Shown: positions 45,004-57,560, numbered from the stretch's first letter. The stretch is 64,000 nucleotides of DNA from Romanomermis culicivorax (GCA_963922205.1 CAWUHX010000017.1:992001-1056000); one strand, 5' to 3'. A program made the numbers and translations. Notes: a model not told the origin generated them from the sequence alone.

Positions 45004-45822
45004 ATGGCTTACAATAAAACAATGTGTTTCACTTTTCTTGCAGCTGTGATATTAGCTGTCTGCTCAAGCCTCAAAAGTGCGGATGATCTTTCTTACAGTC
45101 ATCTCGTTTTGATGAGGTCCTATGGATGATGAGGATGAGGTCCTATGGATGATGAGTAGATTTTTACAACATAACCCTGGCTGCACAAGTATCTTTCCGA
45201 AATTTTGATGAGGTTTTGATGAGGTCCTGGAGTAGATTTTTACAACATAACCCTGGCTGCACAAGTATCTTTCCGAAATTTCCTATTGAGAGCATTGGCT
45301 TGCAACAAAACGGGCAGTTTATTTGATCCTGATTCTGAAAGATGTGCAACAAAAATACCCCACAATGGCAATCTCTATGCCTGCTGTGACATGAGCAATA
45401 ATTTTGATAGTATTAGGGCACCTACATTCAACATTAGCAAACATATGGTACCCTCGTTACTCAATGTACTCAATACAAAAATTGAGAGTGTTGATCTTGA
45501 GGATGACAAGAATATAAAGAATCGTCAACTTGTAATCATAAATTACAAAAGTTTCACAGGAGCTGGTTTTATTACTTCATATAACAAACATGAGGCGGTA
45601 CATTTAAGAAACTTTCTTAGAAATGCCATATGGTGTAGGCCAGGACAAGGACAATTTACAAATACGCAATATTGTCCAACTTTGATTGGAGATCATCAAA
45701 CACATGTGTGTTGTACGAGGGAAACTTTACAGAGTGTAATGTTAAATGGTTTGAATCTGTATGATAACAATGAAATATCAGTTCTGATGGATGCACTCTA
45801 TGATAGACGACCCCCAGCTTGA
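45004..45822 (+). pseudogene. Secreted-type protein with two Cys-motif domains, P2 (broken)
   Basis: ATG at 45004 gives an N-terminus with a signal-peptide-like hydrophobic stretch (CFTFLAAVILAVCSS) and reaches TGA at 45127. From about 45232 the same frame continues open to 45822 with two copies of a domain: a YN.....V..RNFL..A..C lead-in, then C-x13-C-x12-CC and C-x12-C-x11-CC. Between the parts, a 50-bp segment (GTAGATTTTTACAACATAAC...) occurs twice, at 45157-45206 and 45232-45281, so a local duplication has broken the gene. The domain is the same as in the neighbouring gene at 43883. No counterpart at this place in P1. Confidence 0.65.
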
Positions 45823-45928
45823 AATGAATATATATACCTGTTGCTATCTGAAATATCTCATTATTCATTTTGAATTTCTAATAGAATGCCATGTCAAAGT
45901 TGCTGCGAAAGTACATTCACCATCTACA

Positions 45929-46716
45929 TGTCAGAGGGTCAATTCCTCTGACCTTTGGTCCTCTAACTACCTCACTTTTATTCTCTAAAGCTCCTTTGTT
46001 GTTAAAGTGGTTTCATTTATTCTTGGGCAAACAAACCAGTAAAACGGTTTGTGTCATATACATTTTTGGGTCAAAAAATACATAAATGGTGACGGGAATG
46101 TTTTGCATGCATCTGCAAAGTCGATGTTAGACGCGTGGCGGTTTTGTTTCATTATTATTATAAATCGTCTTATTGTGAACCGGTCGCGTTTTCCTTTGCG
46201 TCTTCGAAGAAGACTCGTGGCGACTGTGGGAGGATAGCGGACGCCTTTTATTGTTCGTGTTGTTGTGTATTTTCGACTTCGCGTCGCGGACTCGGTTGGA
46301 GAAACTCCCGCGACCTGAGAGGACTTTCGACGTTCAAACTTTGTTGAGGAGAAGAGTGAGTGTTAGTTCAAAAGGTAGACAGATAATTTTCTTAAGCTTT
46401 CAGCTTAGGTCGTGGATTAAGGTACCCGAAGGTCCCTGGGACTCTGTGTACAGGGACTCAAGAAGGGTCAGCGACTTAGGGAGGTGTTCGGTGTTCGTAT
46501 TCATACTTTGGCATTTTGTATTTGTGTTCACTATTTGCTCACGGTTGTATTTGCACTCTTGTCAGTTCCCCAAAATAAATATCTTTGTTTCTTACGTCTC
46601 TGAGACCTGCAGTAGGACAGTATCTAACACCGGGTTAGCGTCAGGGGCCGCACTAGATTGGATCTCCCAAGAACCGCAGCTAGGTAGCCGAGGGCATACG
46701 AGCACGTAATACGACA
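45929..46716 (+). repeat. 5' LTR
   Basis: 788 bp, TGTCAGAGGG...ATACGACA. A polyadenylation signal AATAAA lies at 46574-46579, so the R-U5 border is probably shortly after it. A near-palindromic CAGAGG..CCTCTG occurs at its 5' edge (45933-45950). Open frames inside are present in both LTRs and are not genes. Confidence 0.95.
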
Positions 46717-46717
46717 T

Positions 46718-46735
46718 TGGTGACTTGTACAGCTA
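46718..46735 (+). promoter_or_regulatory. Candidate primer-binding site
   Basis: One base after the 5' LTR the sequence starts TGGTGACTTGTACAGC. TGG complements the universal tRNA CCA end, and TGGTGAC-type sites are common in Gypsy elements. I cannot name the tRNA. Confidence 0.65.
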
Positions 46736-46747
46736 CGAAGGTAAAGG

Positions 46748-49700
46748 ATGAAGAAAGCATCAAAACCGAAATTAACGGTACGGAAACAACCTTGCAGACG
46801 ACCAAAGGTAACATTATTACAACCTGAAGTAAATAAAGAGGATCAAACGGAACGAATGGCGAATATGGAGGCGACTATCGAGCAAGTAGCAAAGAAATTT
46901 GCGAATTTACCCGAGGATAGTGATAAAGATCAAACTATTGACGCGGAAACATATGATTATGCGGATCACCGGATACAGATGTCCTCTGATTCAATATCAT
47001 CTTTTGAGAAAATTAGTCTACCCCCCGAAACGAATGCAGTATCATTTTATAACTCAAGATATACGCCTACAGTACCGAAAACGGACGCGAAGGTCGACAT
47101 CGAACCGAAACCGAAAAATGAAGTGGAAAGGATAACGAGTGGAAATATACAGGATGTGGCCACTTTAGCCATCCTGGAATCCATGCAAAGAGCCGTTGAT
47201 AAATCAACTAATGCTATTAATGTGGAAAGAACGAAGGCGGCATTACGAGAACAAGAAATACTGGATCAACTCATGCGAGAAAGAGCGGAACGCAAGTTAT
47301 GGGAAGAAAAGTTCCGGGAACAAGAACAACAAAATTCAAGAAAGATTATGGAAGAAGTGGAAAAGCAAATGCGAGAACTGATGAAGAAAATGGATAAAAG
47401 ACCTGATGAAAGAATATTGAATACCGGAGATATGGAAATACTTCCGTCTGAAACGGTCAAAGACCATTTAGACAGGAGTTTGGAAAGAAAATTGAACTGG
47501 TTCGAAAACCACTTGGCTGAGGCTAAGGCTCAAGGTGCCCAATATCGAATGAGGGAAGAAGATATACCGACTACGTCATGGAATCAAGGACGAGAGCAAC
47601 CCATACCTGGAGGAAGTCCTCGAAATCGGCAAGAGTATGGAAGATACTGTGAAGATCCGGAAAAACGGATGAAGATAATTTTAAGCCGAATGAAAAATAA
47701 AGAAATATCCGATAAAATGGAGGCTGCAGAAATACTCAATTTTTTCGCCTGTCTGGAGGGCACATTCAAGCCCGAAGACACTGAGGACCTGAGAATTGAA
47801 GTGCTTTGGCGTTGTTGTGATTTTGAAACGTCAACTTACGTAGACAAAAATGGCAGCTATGAAGAAGGAAAAGCAAGCGTAATTAGAATGATCGCCCCTA
47901 AAATGGATACTCCTGCACTTAGAAGGGAATTACATGATATGAAAAAACGAAAAGGGGAAACTACGAAGGATTTTTTGCGACGAATAAAGACGTATGTACA
48001 TTTATTGAATTACGAAAAAACAGAAAACGAAAGAAATCGAATTGTTATTGAAACATATTTTCACAAGGCTCCAGTGTACGTCCAAACTCGGATGGAAGGT
48101 CGGCTCCACGAATTCAAAAATATCGCCTCTTTGGCAGAATTCGCAAATAAATTGAAAGCCGATACGACGGCCTGGAAGGAATTCAGCGAGGAGCAAGAGG
48201 ACGGCGAAGACGACCGGTTGAATCGAGTCTATGAAAACCGAAGATTTAACAATTTGCAGAGTCGCCAGCAGGATAGTACTATAGGCCAACAACAACAAAT
48301 TACAAGGCCTCAGCAAATTTTTCCACCTCCACCAGCATTTCAAAACCCCGTATCTCAACAAGATATTATGAAGATGGTCAGTGACGCAATCAGGAATCAG
48401 GGCCCTCCAGCTCCTAATCGTTGGGGAGTCAATAATAATTCTAATAATGCTCAATATAATAATCTACCTGATCGAGTTTTGGGGAATCCATATCGCCGAC
48501 CGTATTGTTCATATCATAAGTCCAATAGCCACTCGTCCGAAAATTGTTTTATTCTCCACCCGGAACTCATCCAGCCAACGGATCAAGGAAGGCCGTGGAA
48601 TCGTGGTAACAACTTCTATAATCGAAATTTCGACCATCGCAGTGGTTTCGTGAATCGTGGGCGAGCCGGTTTTGCAAATTTTGGTCAACGAATGCCATAC
48701 AATAATAATATCGAACAAAATCTAAACACGGCGTATTATTATCGTCAAAATAATGTCCCGCAGCCACCATCGAATATTGCACCACCAACAACATCGCAAC
48801 CGATCAATAATCCTCCGAATAATTCCATAAACGTCATAAATTCACAAGAGGCTAAAAAACATGATAAACCAGAAATTATAGCCCTAGATGGAGTACTTAT
48901 AGAAAATTATGAGTTAAGCTTGGCGAATGTTATCAGCTCCACCTCAGAAGCAAAGCCTAGACTCGCCAACGATAACGAACACTTATTTTTGGAAAATTTT
49001 CGCAAATGTCAACCACTGTTAATACCCGTTAAAATACGTGGAGAAGAATTCAAAGCTCTAATCGATACGGGAGCACAATCTAGTTTTATGAGGACAGATA
49101 CAGCGTCGAGATTGCTGAATATATCAAAGACAAAATTTCCGATTTTGAATTCAGTAGTAACAGCGGTTGGAAAACGCGTAACAACATATGGTCCTACATT
49201 CATATACATTGGAACTGGTTTTGGAAATTTTCTCGCTAGATTCGCATTGCTAGATAACCTAAATGAAGGTATTATATTGGGTCTAGATTTTCTAACCCAT
49301 CCTAGTATACAGGCGTCTATTGATTTTCGAAATGGCCACATACGCCTAGCGAATGTAGAAAGACAAATAATTAGTGAAACACTATTTGACGATATGCAAA
49401 TACCGCCGCGGTTGCCAATTCCCGCAAATCCGATGGTTTTGGATCACGTACCCATAAAAGAGGAAATCAAGGAAGAAGATTTGCCTGAGTTAGAAAGTGA
49501 TGACGATCAAGAACAAGTCATGCGAATTACCGAAATGAACGAGGAAACCTTTATTTGGACAAAAAATGGGACGTATATTCCCCCGAATACCACTTCCTTT
49601 GTACAAGCTGTGGTTTGGCCACAGAAAGATTGGACAAAGGGCCCCATAGTGATAGAAGAAACGGGGAAGAATACTTTGTTTGACGTTGATGCCTCAATTG

Positions 49701-52700
49701 TGGACGCTAGGGATAATAATTTCCAAATTCTATTGATAAACGAAACAAACAAGGGGATAAAATTGCGTAGTAACGAGCTAATAGCAAAATCCAGAACGAA
49801 ATTCGTGGGGCCAGAATTTGACGAAAAGATACATCAACTTCAGTCCGAACCGCAAATTCAACAACAGAGCGAACCTGAATTTATCAAAATTATAACGCAA
49901 TTAGTAAAAGAATCAAGTATTGATCGACAAGGGCAACAACAGCTAATGAACGTCCTACTTAAACATAGGCACGCATTTAGTATGAAGAACGACCCTCTAA
50001 CGATGACTCACGAGGCACAACACAGAATCGACACAGGAGACGCGTTGCCGGTCCAAAAACACTACTGGAGAGCCCCTATAATGCAAAGGGATATTATCCG
50101 CGAACACGTAAAGGATATGATGGAAAAAGGGGTCATTGAGCCTTCTAGAAGCCCTTGGGCTGCACCATTGTTTCTAGTGGGCAAAAAAGATGGTACATGG
50201 AGACCAGTAGTCGACTACAGAGGAATTAATCAGGTGACAAAGGACGATAAATTCCCGATACCACGAATTGACGATTATTTAGATGCGTTAGGAGGTGCGC
50301 GCTATTTTTCGACCTTGGATCTAAAGTCCGGATATTGGCAGGTACCCATGCACTCAGAATCGAAAGAAAAAACAGCATTCATATGTCAAGACGGCCTGTT
50401 CCAGTTCAAGGTGATGCCGTTCGGTTTAAAAAATGCTCCCGCAGAATTTCAGCGTCTCATGGAGCGAATTCTTTATCCATATGTGTGGAAAATATGTTTA
50501 GTATATATTGACGACGTGATAATCTTTTCAAAAACAGTCGAGGAGCATTTACAAAATATAGAGACCATTTTTCGATGTTTGACAAACGCAAACCTTACAT
50601 TGAAACCTGACAAATGCTCCTTTATGCCGGCCAGTGTAAAATTTTTAGGCCACATATTGGACAAAAATGGAATGTCAGTTGACCCCCAGAAAATAGAAGC
50701 GGTAAAAAACTTTGAAGTACCCAAGTCGATCAAGCAGCTGCAAAAATTTCTTGGATTAGTGCAATGGTCCAAACGATTCATACATAACTTAGCCTTTATC
50801 GCTCAGCCGTTATTTAAAGCCCTTGTAAAAAAGAATAGAAAAGAGAAGTTTGAACTTTCGGAAGAGCAATTAACGGCGTTTAGAGGAGTAAAAGAGGCCC
50901 TAATGACGGCACCATTTCTGCGGTACCCAGTATTCGATGGATCGGCGAAGTTTGTAATTCAAACGGATGCATCAGGGACAGCAATAGGTGCGATTCTATA
51001 TCAGGAAACGGAAAACGATCGCTGGACGATAGCATATTCGAGCAGAGTTTTAAACGATGCCGAAACAAGGTACTCGACAACGGAAAGAGAGTGCTTAGCC
51101 GTAGTCTACGGATTCAAACAGTATCGACATTATGTTATGGGGTTTAGGGTCACAATTAGAACAGATCATAAACCACTTACCTGGCTCTCCGCAGAGAAAC
51201 AACAAAATCAAAGATTATTGAAATGGGCTATATATATTGGACAGTTCAACTACACATTTGAATATGTAGCCGGACGCGAGAACGCCTTTGCAGATTTTTT
51301 ATCAAGATCAGAGGAAACAGAAAAGGTCCGAAACAAGAAACCAGAAGGTAACGAAAAAATCGAAGACAAAAAAGTGGATACGGAACCCGAATGCATGGCG
51401 GTAACAAGAGCTATGACAAGACAGATGCTTGAACCAGAGACACAAGAAGTATTTATTGACCCTCCACCACCAACTCAACAAGAAATAGACCAAACGCCAG
51501 AGGAAGCAAAGAAGGAGTCTGACTTATTCTCTCTGGAACTGATCAAGAAACAACAGCGATTAGACCCAAAGTTGGTGGAAATTTTTCGGAATATTGGTGA
51601 AAACAGCTCAAAAAAATACTTCAATAGTTTTCACTTGGAAAACGAAGTATTGTATCAGGAAAGTATCCACGGAAGAAATCAATTAGTAATTCCTACCAAG
51701 CTTAGGCATCTTGTCCTACACCAGTACCACGGCGATACCTTGATGGGACATCAAGGGATAGATAGAATCATTGCCGTAATTGGGAATAAATTTTGGTGGT
51801 CAAATATGGAAGACGACATCATTAAGTGGATAAAATCCTGTGTCGTATGCCAATTATGTCGCCCAATAGCGAACCCAATTCAACCACTCAACCCTATACC
51901 CGTTTCATATCCTTGGGAAATAGTAGCCACGGATGTGGTTAGTATTTCGCCCTTACGAGAAAAAAGGCCATATGTTATCGTATTCATGGATTATTTCACG
52001 AAATGGGTGGAGGCCAAGTGTATTCCCGATCAAAAAGCCGATACTATAGTAAAGGCCTTCATGGAGAAAGTAATTTATACTCACGGGGCGCCAAAACACT
52101 TGCTGAGCGACCAAGGCTCAGCATACTTGTCTGAATTAATGCGCAACGTATGCGACCTTCTCAAAATCAAGAAAATAAATACGACACCATACCACCCACA
52201 ATGTAATGGTATGGTGGAAAGATTTAATAGAACGCTAATTGAGCAGATTAGAAGAGTGGCAATTACCGACCCCGACGATTGGCCCCATTATTGGGAACAG
52301 ATTTTATTTGCGTATCGGATTACGCCTCACAAAACTACAAGAAATTCCCCCCATAGCCTACTATACGGGCACGAGGCAAGGTTCCAGATAGACAACGAAA
52401 TAGCGAGGCCCATAATTATTCAGAATAATTACGACACTTATAGATACATGTTAACGGAGCATCTCCTTAACACGTATAAAACTATAAATGAAAACCATAA
52501 AAAATCGGCGGCCGAAAGAAAATTACAGTATGATAAGAAGGCTCGCGAAAAGACCTTCCAAACGGGTGAACTTGTCCTCTATCAAAAGGGAATTATCAAA
52601 GGAAAGGCCGACACTACAAATGACGGCCCCTACGAAGTAATTGAAACACAAAATTTAGATAAAAATGTTATAAAAATACGCCGCGCTGGGAAACCAGATT

Positions 52701-52777
52701 CGCGTGTACAAATAGTCTCCGTAAATCGCGTAATGCCTTTTATTACGCGGATACCTGATTTTTACTGTAGTTCATAA
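46748..52777 (+). CDS. gag-pol: Gag-Pol polyprotein of the Gypsy-type element
   Basis: 2009 residues in a single frame, no shift between gag and pol. Order: N-terminal charged/coiled region (about 140-250); gag core with [12 protein letters not shown] near 410; Gln/Asn/Pro-rich linker; a Cys/His cluster [15 protein letters not shown] near 590 as zinc knuckle; retropepsin with Asp773 (LIDTGAQSS); reverse transcriptase with [22 protein letters not shown] and catalytic YIDD (1253-1256); RNase H ([13 protein letters not shown]); integrase with an HHCC zinc region (HQGID...CVVCQLC) and catalytic Asp1729, Asp1788, Glu1824 (DD35E); and a GPYEV-type C-terminal module. All catalytic residues are present. 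The start is the first ATG after the primer-binding site. Confidence 0.95.
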   Translation: MKKASKPKLTVRKQPCRRPKVTLLQPEVNKEDQTERMANMEATIEQVAKKFANLPEDSDKDQTIDAETYDYADHRIQMSSDSISSFEKISLPPETNAVSFYNSRYTPTVPKTDAKVDIEPKPKNEVERITSGNIQDVATLAILESMQRAVDKSTNAINVERTKAALREQEILDQLMRERAERKLWEEKFREQEQQNSRKIMEEVEKQMRELMKKMDKRPDERILNTGDMEILPSETVKDHLDRSLERKLNWFENHLAEAKAQGAQYRMREEDIPTTSWNQGREQPIPGGSPRNRQEYGRYCEDPEKRMKIILSRMKNKEISDKMEAAEILNFFACLEGTFKPEDTEDLRIEVLWRCCDFETSTYVDKNGSYEEGKASVIRMIAPKMDTPALRRELHDMKKRKGETTKDFLRRIKTYVHLLNYEKTENERNRIVIETYFHKAPVYVQTRMEGRLHEFKNIASLAEFANKLKADTTAWKEFSEEQEDGEDDRLNRVYENRRFNNLQSRQQDSTIGQQQQITRPQQIFPPPPAFQNPVSQQDIMKMVSDAIRNQGPPAPNRWGVNNNSNNAQYNNLPDRVLGNPYRRPYCSYHKSNSHSSENCFILHPELIQPTDQGRPWNRGNNFYNRNFDHRSGFVNRGRAGFANFGQRMPYNNNIEQNLNTAYYYRQNNVPQPPSNIAPPTTSQPINNPPNNSINVINSQEAKKHDKPEIIALDGVLIENYELSLANVISSTSEAKPRLANDNEHLFLENFRKCQPLLIPVKIRGEEFKALIDTGAQSSFMRTDTASRLLNISKTKFPILNSVVTAVGKRVTTYGPTFIYIGTGFGNFLARFALLDNLNEGIILGLDFLTHPSIQASIDFRNGHIRLANVERQIISETLFDDMQIPPRLPIPANPMVLDHVPIKEEIKEEDLPELESDDDQEQVMRITEMNEETFIWTKNGTYIPPNTTSFVQAVVWPQKDWTKGPIVIEETGKNTLFDVDASIVDARDNNFQILLINETNKGIKLRSNELIAKSRTKFVGPEFDEKIHQLQSEPQIQQQSEPEFIKIITQLVKESSIDRQGQQQLMNVLLKHRHAFSMKNDPLTMTHEAQHRIDTGDALPVQKHYWRAPIMQRDIIREHVKDMMEKGVIEPSRSPWAAPLFLVGKKDGTWRPVVDYRGINQVTKDDKFPIPRIDDYLDALGGARYFSTLDLKSGYWQVPMHSESKEKTAFICQDGLFQFKVMPFGLKNAPAEFQRLMERILYPYVWKICLVYIDDVIIFSKTVEEHLQNIETIFRCLTNANLTLKPDKCSFMPASVKFLGHILDKNGMSVDPQKIEAVKNFEVPKSIKQLQKFLGLVQWSKRFIHNLAFIAQPLFKALVKKNRKEKFELSEEQLTAFRGVKEALMTAPFLRYPVFDGSAKFVIQTDASGTAIGAILYQETENDRWTIAYSSRVLNDAETRYSTTERECLAVVYGFKQYRHYVMGFRVTIRTDHKPLTWLSAEKQQNQRLLKWAIYIGQFNYTFEYVAGRENAFADFLSRSEETEKVRNKKPEGNEKIEDKKVDTEPECMAVTRAMTRQMLEPETQEVFIDPPPPTQQEIDQTPEEAKKESDLFSLELIKKQQRLDPKLVEIFRNIGENSSKKYFNSFHLENEVLYQESIHGRNQLVIPTKLRHLVLHQYHGDTLMGHQGIDRIIAVIGNKFWWSNMEDDIIKWIKSCVVCQLCRPIANPIQPLNPIPVSYPWEIVATDVVSISPLREKRPYVIVFMDYFTKWVEAKCIPDQKADTIVKAFMEKVIYTHGAPKHLLSDQGSAYLSELMRNVCDLLKIKKINTTPYHPQCNGMVERFNRTLIEQIRRVAITDPDDWPHYWEQILFAYRITPHKTTRNSPHSLLYGHEARFQIDNEIARPIIIQNNYDTYRYMLTEHLLNTYKTINENHKKSAAERKLQYDKKAREKTFQTGELVLYQKGIIKGKADTTNDGPYEVIETQNLDKNVIKIRRAGKPDSRVQIVSVNRVMPFITRIPDFYCSS

Positions 52778-53492
52778 TTCATTTTTATCGTTTTATTTGC
52801 GCGTTGTGTTCAAATTTTGTTTTATGTGTCCCTTTTTAATCTTCCGTGTATCATAATTTTCCCCATTTCTCCTCGTTTTTTCCCTTTGAATTTTTATCGT
52901 TCTAACTTATTTTTGGCAATTTTATGGCAGTTTTAGGCACTTGTAAAAAATTACGACGCCGAAAATTTATTTTAATGGGCAAAAATTATATTTTTTCACG
53001 CGCTCGGTGTGAAGAAATGAAAATGTTTATAAGTCCCGAAAAAACCCTTCCCGAGTTATAGATCCCATAAAATCGAAGCTGTTATGGAGCTACTTTTTAG
53101 ATTTCATTTGCAAAGTATTATAATATTCATTATTATCGTCGACTGGAGGATTTTTGAAGTTCAAATTCGAACGCGATATGGCCACGTCCAGTTTCGTCGA
53201 AGTAGACAGTAATTTCGGGGAACCGCAAGATCGCCAAGATAATACAAATTTCCGACTTAGTAGTAAGTGTGAAAAGGTTAAAATATGTGGTAGAAATTTT
53301 TTATTCGGAATAAGACTCTAAATTGACCGTGCGGCAATTTATATGCTGAGGATTTTGGGTATTTGAGAGACTGATCAACTCACCTATGTCCAAATTTATT
53401 CTTGTGCATTTGAGTCGTTTTGTTTTGAAGTTATCACAAAAAATTGTAGTTAAAAAATTGTATGAAAATTTTAAGATTACAATGTTCGGAGA

Positions 53493-56400
53493 ATGGTACG
53501 CTCAACAGATATCTTTAATTATTTTTCGTCGTTGTTCGGTGTGCCTCATGCGGCCATCGAGGAACCATTATTTCTTGCGCCCGAGAACATAAAAGCGTTT
53601 ATCAAGGCGATAAATCAGTCAAAATTTAGAGGACGAGTACTCATCGCGCTAGATACTGAAAGTGGGAGGAAACCCAAAACGGCGGGTTCGAGACCCAGCG
53701 ACGCCTTACGGCTCTTAACAATTTCGACCATGTGTGGGAAAAACTTTATAATAGATCTAAAGTTTTGGGACAGAGAACATTTTCACAAGGTATATAATAC
53801 AATTTTCCGCGAAGAAAACATCATCGTCGGTTTTTATATCCGAGAAGATATCACGTTAGTCTTGACTAGGTTCGGATATCTAGATCAAGAAAAGGAATTA
53901 GCCCGGAAAAGGCGTGATAATATTGACTACATCTTGTCGTGCTGCGTTTACGATCTAGAAATCGTCTTAGCCGAAATGAAAGATAAAGCAAAGACTAGAA
54001 TGGTAGGAATTAGCCCGGAAGCCCTGAACTTGAAGGCTTTTATGACGGAACTTCTGTTTTTGTGGGCCGACGCTTTTAAGATTTCGTGGGGCCAATTGAG
54101 CTCTTTAGAATTTCGGCAGCTAATGGAAGCGGACAAACTAAACATAGAAGTTTCACGATATGCGACGCTCGACGCGCGCGGGTCTCTTCTATGTTTTTTG
54201 GCACTGTTACGATACGGGTTCGCTAGTGATGTGCAAAGTTGCTTCAGACTATATCCTCACGATACGATGGAGCCAGAATTGGTATCCGATTTAGCCCGAA
54301 GGTTTCGAGAAACGTTTGAAGACAAATATACGGACCCGCAGTGGAAAGGCGCGTATGGGGTTGAAGAAATGACTGGCAATATCAATGCGTTGTACTTTAT
54401 GATGCGCGGGGAAGCCATATCAACTTATAAATTGTCGGAAGACCAAACGGCTGGAAATTTCTATTGCCCTCCACATTTCTCGAATAGCGAAAAAGATCCG
54501 CAACCAGTACCCCGTGGTTGGTACCCGTGGATAGAAAGAAGAGTGAAAGCATCACGAAAAAGAAAAGATACTGAAGAATCAGAAGTAACGCCAAACAACG
54601 ATTGGGACCTAGAAGATATAATAGCGGCGCGACAGTTCGGACGGCCAATAGAGCCACGAGAAATGGAAATGAAGCAAGGAAGGTGGCCCAATAAAGTGAT
54701 CCATTTTACGAATAAATTGCAAGAACAGGTATCGTCGCTCAAGGACTACTACCATAAAAAGATCAATCGATCAATCGTCCCCGTGGTCAAAGAATTGTAC
54801 GAGAAGAATAAAAATCCTATTATCTATTTCTTGTGGCCTCACTCGGCGCAAGAATGGAGATCTTGGGTCCCTGGATTTACTTCGGGTATGTGGTCTACTG
54901 TTTGGAGAAACGAGCAAGAGCGGATCGAATTTATGAAATGGATGGGTCAAGACCTTCTAAATAACAAAATGACCGATCAGGCAGAACAAATGATGGAACG
55001 ATATCCGAAGGTACGCACGCAGAAGTCGGTCCAAAATACTTTCTGTGTCCTACCTATAAAATGGATACCGCGTTCCCTGAAAGAACCAGAGGAAGAAATA
55101 GAAACGGATTTACGCGATAACTCTATTTATTTTTTGAATCATAACTTTTATAACGTGTTTCATTTTTTGCATATTCACGCGGCGAGCAAAAATCTTGTTT
55201 ATTGGAATGTTTCCGCGTCCATATTGGAGGCTAAGGACCTATGGGTCCCAAGCACTTCTGCAACTTTTAAGTCAGTAACTAAGTGGGACGATTCGGATCT
55301 GTTTCCCCAAGTAGAAGTTGTGGTCCCGGCTAGCCAGGGTCCTATAGAAGGAACTTCGAAGGAGCAGACAGAAAACGTACCCTCTAAAAACGATAATTTG
55401 AATGTTTCAGGTGTCGAAATGGACCAGGAAAAACCCGTGGAAGTAATTATCGCGGATTCCCCCACGGCCAAAGCGCCCATTGACGATAACAAAAATGTCG
55501 GGGGAGAAGAAAAATTGATGGAAATAGTTGAACCCGAACGCGAGACACAACCTGATGTGGAAAGATTGACAGAGCAGATAAAAGAAATGCAAGAAAAAAT
55601 AGAAACGTTAGAAAAAGAGAAGTATGGGAAGGCCGCGATTGAGCTGGCGAAACAACTGGAAACTATCAACGCCGAAGAGGAGGAGACAAGCGAGGAGCCG
55701 TATGTGGAAGTCGTTTCTGAAATCGGAAGTGAGGATGAATCTCCCGAAACTAACGTTCTGCCCGCACCGCCGGTTTATGCCAAGGCTGGTGGGCAGAGTG
55801 TAGAAAACATAACTAATCCTACAAAGTTTGCGAGAGTAATGCATAATAAAAGGCAAGAAAAGGAAAATCGAATATCGAAAGAAGAAAACAAAGCCGAATT
55901 GGACCAAGTGAAGAGCGGGAAATTTCATCAACCGCCTGGAAACCCGAATGACAGAATCAAGTATCGACGAGGCCTCGGGAAGCGTGGGCAGCTTTTGAAG
56001 AAAGCTTTGAAAGAAGGAAAGTACGTCGTCGATTTTCAATATGGCAGAGTGTCGTTGTCGAATCCGTGCGTTCAAAAGTATCTCGCACATATGAATCCTG
56101 CTTTGGATGAAGAAGTGGCTCTTATGACCACGGATCTGATAAATCGTATTTACGACGAAGCGGGAGTAGAAATCGAAACTATATGCTATTATGAGCTGCA
56201 ATTTCACGTATTGCAGGCCAATTTACCAGAAAAGCTGTGGAATATATTCGAGAGGCAATTGACAGAATGGGCCACAACTCGGGCTCCGGAGAAAGCCTAT
56301 GAAGCCACAGTGTGGGCTTGCGCCTGCCTATTTATGAAACTGTCGCGGTTGGGCAGGATTCCGCAGAATTTCGCTGGTTTCCATTACCAGGCTCATGCTT

Positions 56401-57560
56401 ACGTCGCCATGAAACTGCGCCGCGAGTTTAATGCGGGGCAAGAAGGACCAGCTAGTAATTTTCATACGCTATACGCCTCTTGCCAATCCAAGGCATCAGG
56501 GTTAGCGTATACAATTGCGAAAGCCGTACTCCAGGATAAAAAAGACCCGGAACCAAATTATACGAGTATTCAAGTGTGGAAGAAAGAGATCGATAATACG
56601 GACCCGCGAATACGCTTCTGGGAAGTTATTGATAGAAAGAAAGCTCGCGATCTACTGGAACTCGAGAAAAAGCTGAAAAAGAAAATCGGGTACCGGGTCA
56701 AGCACCCCTACAGCAGGCCTGCGGCAGGTAAGGTATCCAGACATTGGACGAGAAAAGACGATGATAAGCAGGAAAAAGAAAAATCGGCGACGCCAGAAAA
56801 AGAACGAAAAAGGAGATATGAAAGTCGGCATCGGGACGAAAGTCGGCATGAAAAGTCGATGTCAAGAGAAAAAAGACGGAGAGAGAATGAGGAGGAAAGC
56901 TGGCGTAAGGAAATTGAGGAATACGAGGAGAAATTCGAGCGAAAAGAGAAAGAAAGAAGAGAAATGGAGGAGAGAAAAGAGAATCGAAAATCGCGAAGCC
57001 GAAAAAGAACACCCGGATATTATCAGCATGATGATCGATTGGACGTGTCCTATTCCAGTCGTACGGCCTCACTGGATAGGCCTAGGGCCAACGAAGCGAG
57101 TCAGCAGGGAGTGTCAATGGCAGGCCCTAATGCGATGATGATGGCGCAGCAGCAACAAATGCCGTATATGCCGCCGAATTATCCGGGATTACCTATGGTA
57201 GGAGTTGACTGTATGACTCGCCCTCTCTTTTCAGGTCAACTATTGCCCAATACAATGATACCTCCGCCACAGCAATTTCAAGTTTCGCAGTTTCCCGTTT
57301 TACAATTCCAGCCGGGCCAACAGCAATATTATCACCAGTTCTTGGTTCCGCCCGGAATACAAATGCCGCCTCCGTCAGTAATCCCGCCGATACGTAACGT
57401 GCAAGGCGAAGAAAGGATGGAGATTCCGGGTACATCGACGGGAATGCAAGTGCCGCAAGGACCACCGCCGATAGGAAACCCCGAATATATATCGCCGCTG
57501 AAGAGAGATCAAGGTATCGGTCAGCCGGGGTGGGACCACAGCGGTCATCGACAGAAGTAA
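53493..57560 (+). CDS. Second ORF: DEDDy 3'-5' exonuclease plus long C-terminal region
   Basis: 1355 residues, separated from gag-pol by 715 bp. Residues about 48-240 have the three DEDDy exonuclease motifs: Asp54/Glu56 (ALDTES), Asp119 (FYIREDITLVL), and Tyr223/Asp227 (YATLDARGSLL), the last preceded by the usual helix with LEFRQLM. This is the WRN/Mut-7/RNase D-like arrangement. The rest: an unrecognised region with many Trp (400-560); acidic linker and coiled coil near 705-735; a helical region (815-1080) with RGLGKRGQLLKKAL; an Arg/Glu/Ser-rich tract (about 1085-1180) with SR and ER repeats; and a Pro/Gln-rich tail. No signal peptide or membrane segment is seen, so it is not env. It may be expressed from a spliced transcript. 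Confidence 0.85.
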   Translation: MVRSTDIFNYFSSLFGVPHAAIEEPLFLAPENIKAFIKAINQSKFRGRVLIALDTESGRKPKTAGSRPSDALRLLTISTMCGKNFIIDLKFWDREHFHKVYNTIFREENIIVGFYIREDITLVLTRFGYLDQEKELARKRRDNIDYILSCCVYDLEIVLAEMKDKAKTRMVGISPEALNLKAFMTELLFLWADAFKISWGQLSSLEFRQLMEADKLNIEVSRYATLDARGSLLCFLALLRYGFASDVQSCFRLYPHDTMEPELVSDLARRFRETFEDKYTDPQWKGAYGVEEMTGNINALYFMMRGEAISTYKLSEDQTAGNFYCPPHFSNSEKDPQPVPRGWYPWIERRVKASRKRKDTEESEVTPNNDWDLEDIIAARQFGRPIEPREMEMKQGRWPNKVIHFTNKLQEQVSSLKDYYHKKINRSIVPVVKELYEKNKNPIIYFLWPHSAQEWRSWVPGFTSGMWSTVWRNEQERIEFMKWMGQDLLNNKMTDQAEQMMERYPKVRTQKSVQNTFCVLPIKWIPRSLKEPEEEIETDLRDNSIYFLNHNFYNVFHFLHIHAASKNLVYWNVSASILEAKDLWVPSTSATFKSVTKWDDSDLFPQVEVVVPASQGPIEGTSKEQTENVPSKNDNLNVSGVEMDQEKPVEVIIADSPTAKAPIDDNKNVGGEEKLMEIVEPERETQPDVERLTEQIKEMQEKIETLEKEKYGKAAIELAKQLETINAEEEETSEEPYVEVVSEIGSEDESPETNVLPAPPVYAKAGGQSVENITNPTKFARVMHNKRQEKENRISKEENKAELDQVKSGKFHQPPGNPNDRIKYRRGLGKRGQLLKKALKEGKYVVDFQYGRVSLSNPCVQKYLAHMNPALDEEVALMTTDLINRIYDEAGVEIETICYYELQFHVLQANLPEKLWNIFERQLTEWATTRAPEKAYEATVWACACLFMKLSRLGRIPQNFAGFHYQAHAYVAMKLRREFNAGQEGPASNFHTLYASCQSKASGLAYTIAKAVLQDKKDPEPNYTSIQVWKKEIDNTDPRIRFWEVIDRKKARDLLELEKKLKKKIGYRVKHPYSRPAAGKVSRHWTRKDDDKQEKEKSATPEKERKRRYESRHRDESRHEKSMSREKRRRENEEESWRKEIEEYEEKFERKEKERREMEERKENRKSRSRKRTPGYYQHDDRLDVSYSSRTASLDRPRANEASQQGVSMAGPNAMMMAQQQQMPYMPPNYPGLPMVGVDCMTRPLFSGQLLPNTMIPPPQQFQVSQFPVLQFQPGQQQYYHQFLVPPGIQMPPPSVIPPIRNVQGEERMEIPGTSTGMQVPQGPPPIGNPEYISPLKRDQGIGQPGWDHSGHRQK

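Noticed and set aside
46049..46709. Open frames of 62-152 codons inside the 5' LTR
   Set aside because: The same frames occur in the 3' LTR (58865-59525). They are chance frames in the repeat and match no known protein.
53493..57560. Interpretation of the second LTR-element ORF as an envelope gene
   Set aside because: There is no signal peptide, fusion peptide or transmembrane segment, and the N-terminus is an exonuclease-type domain.
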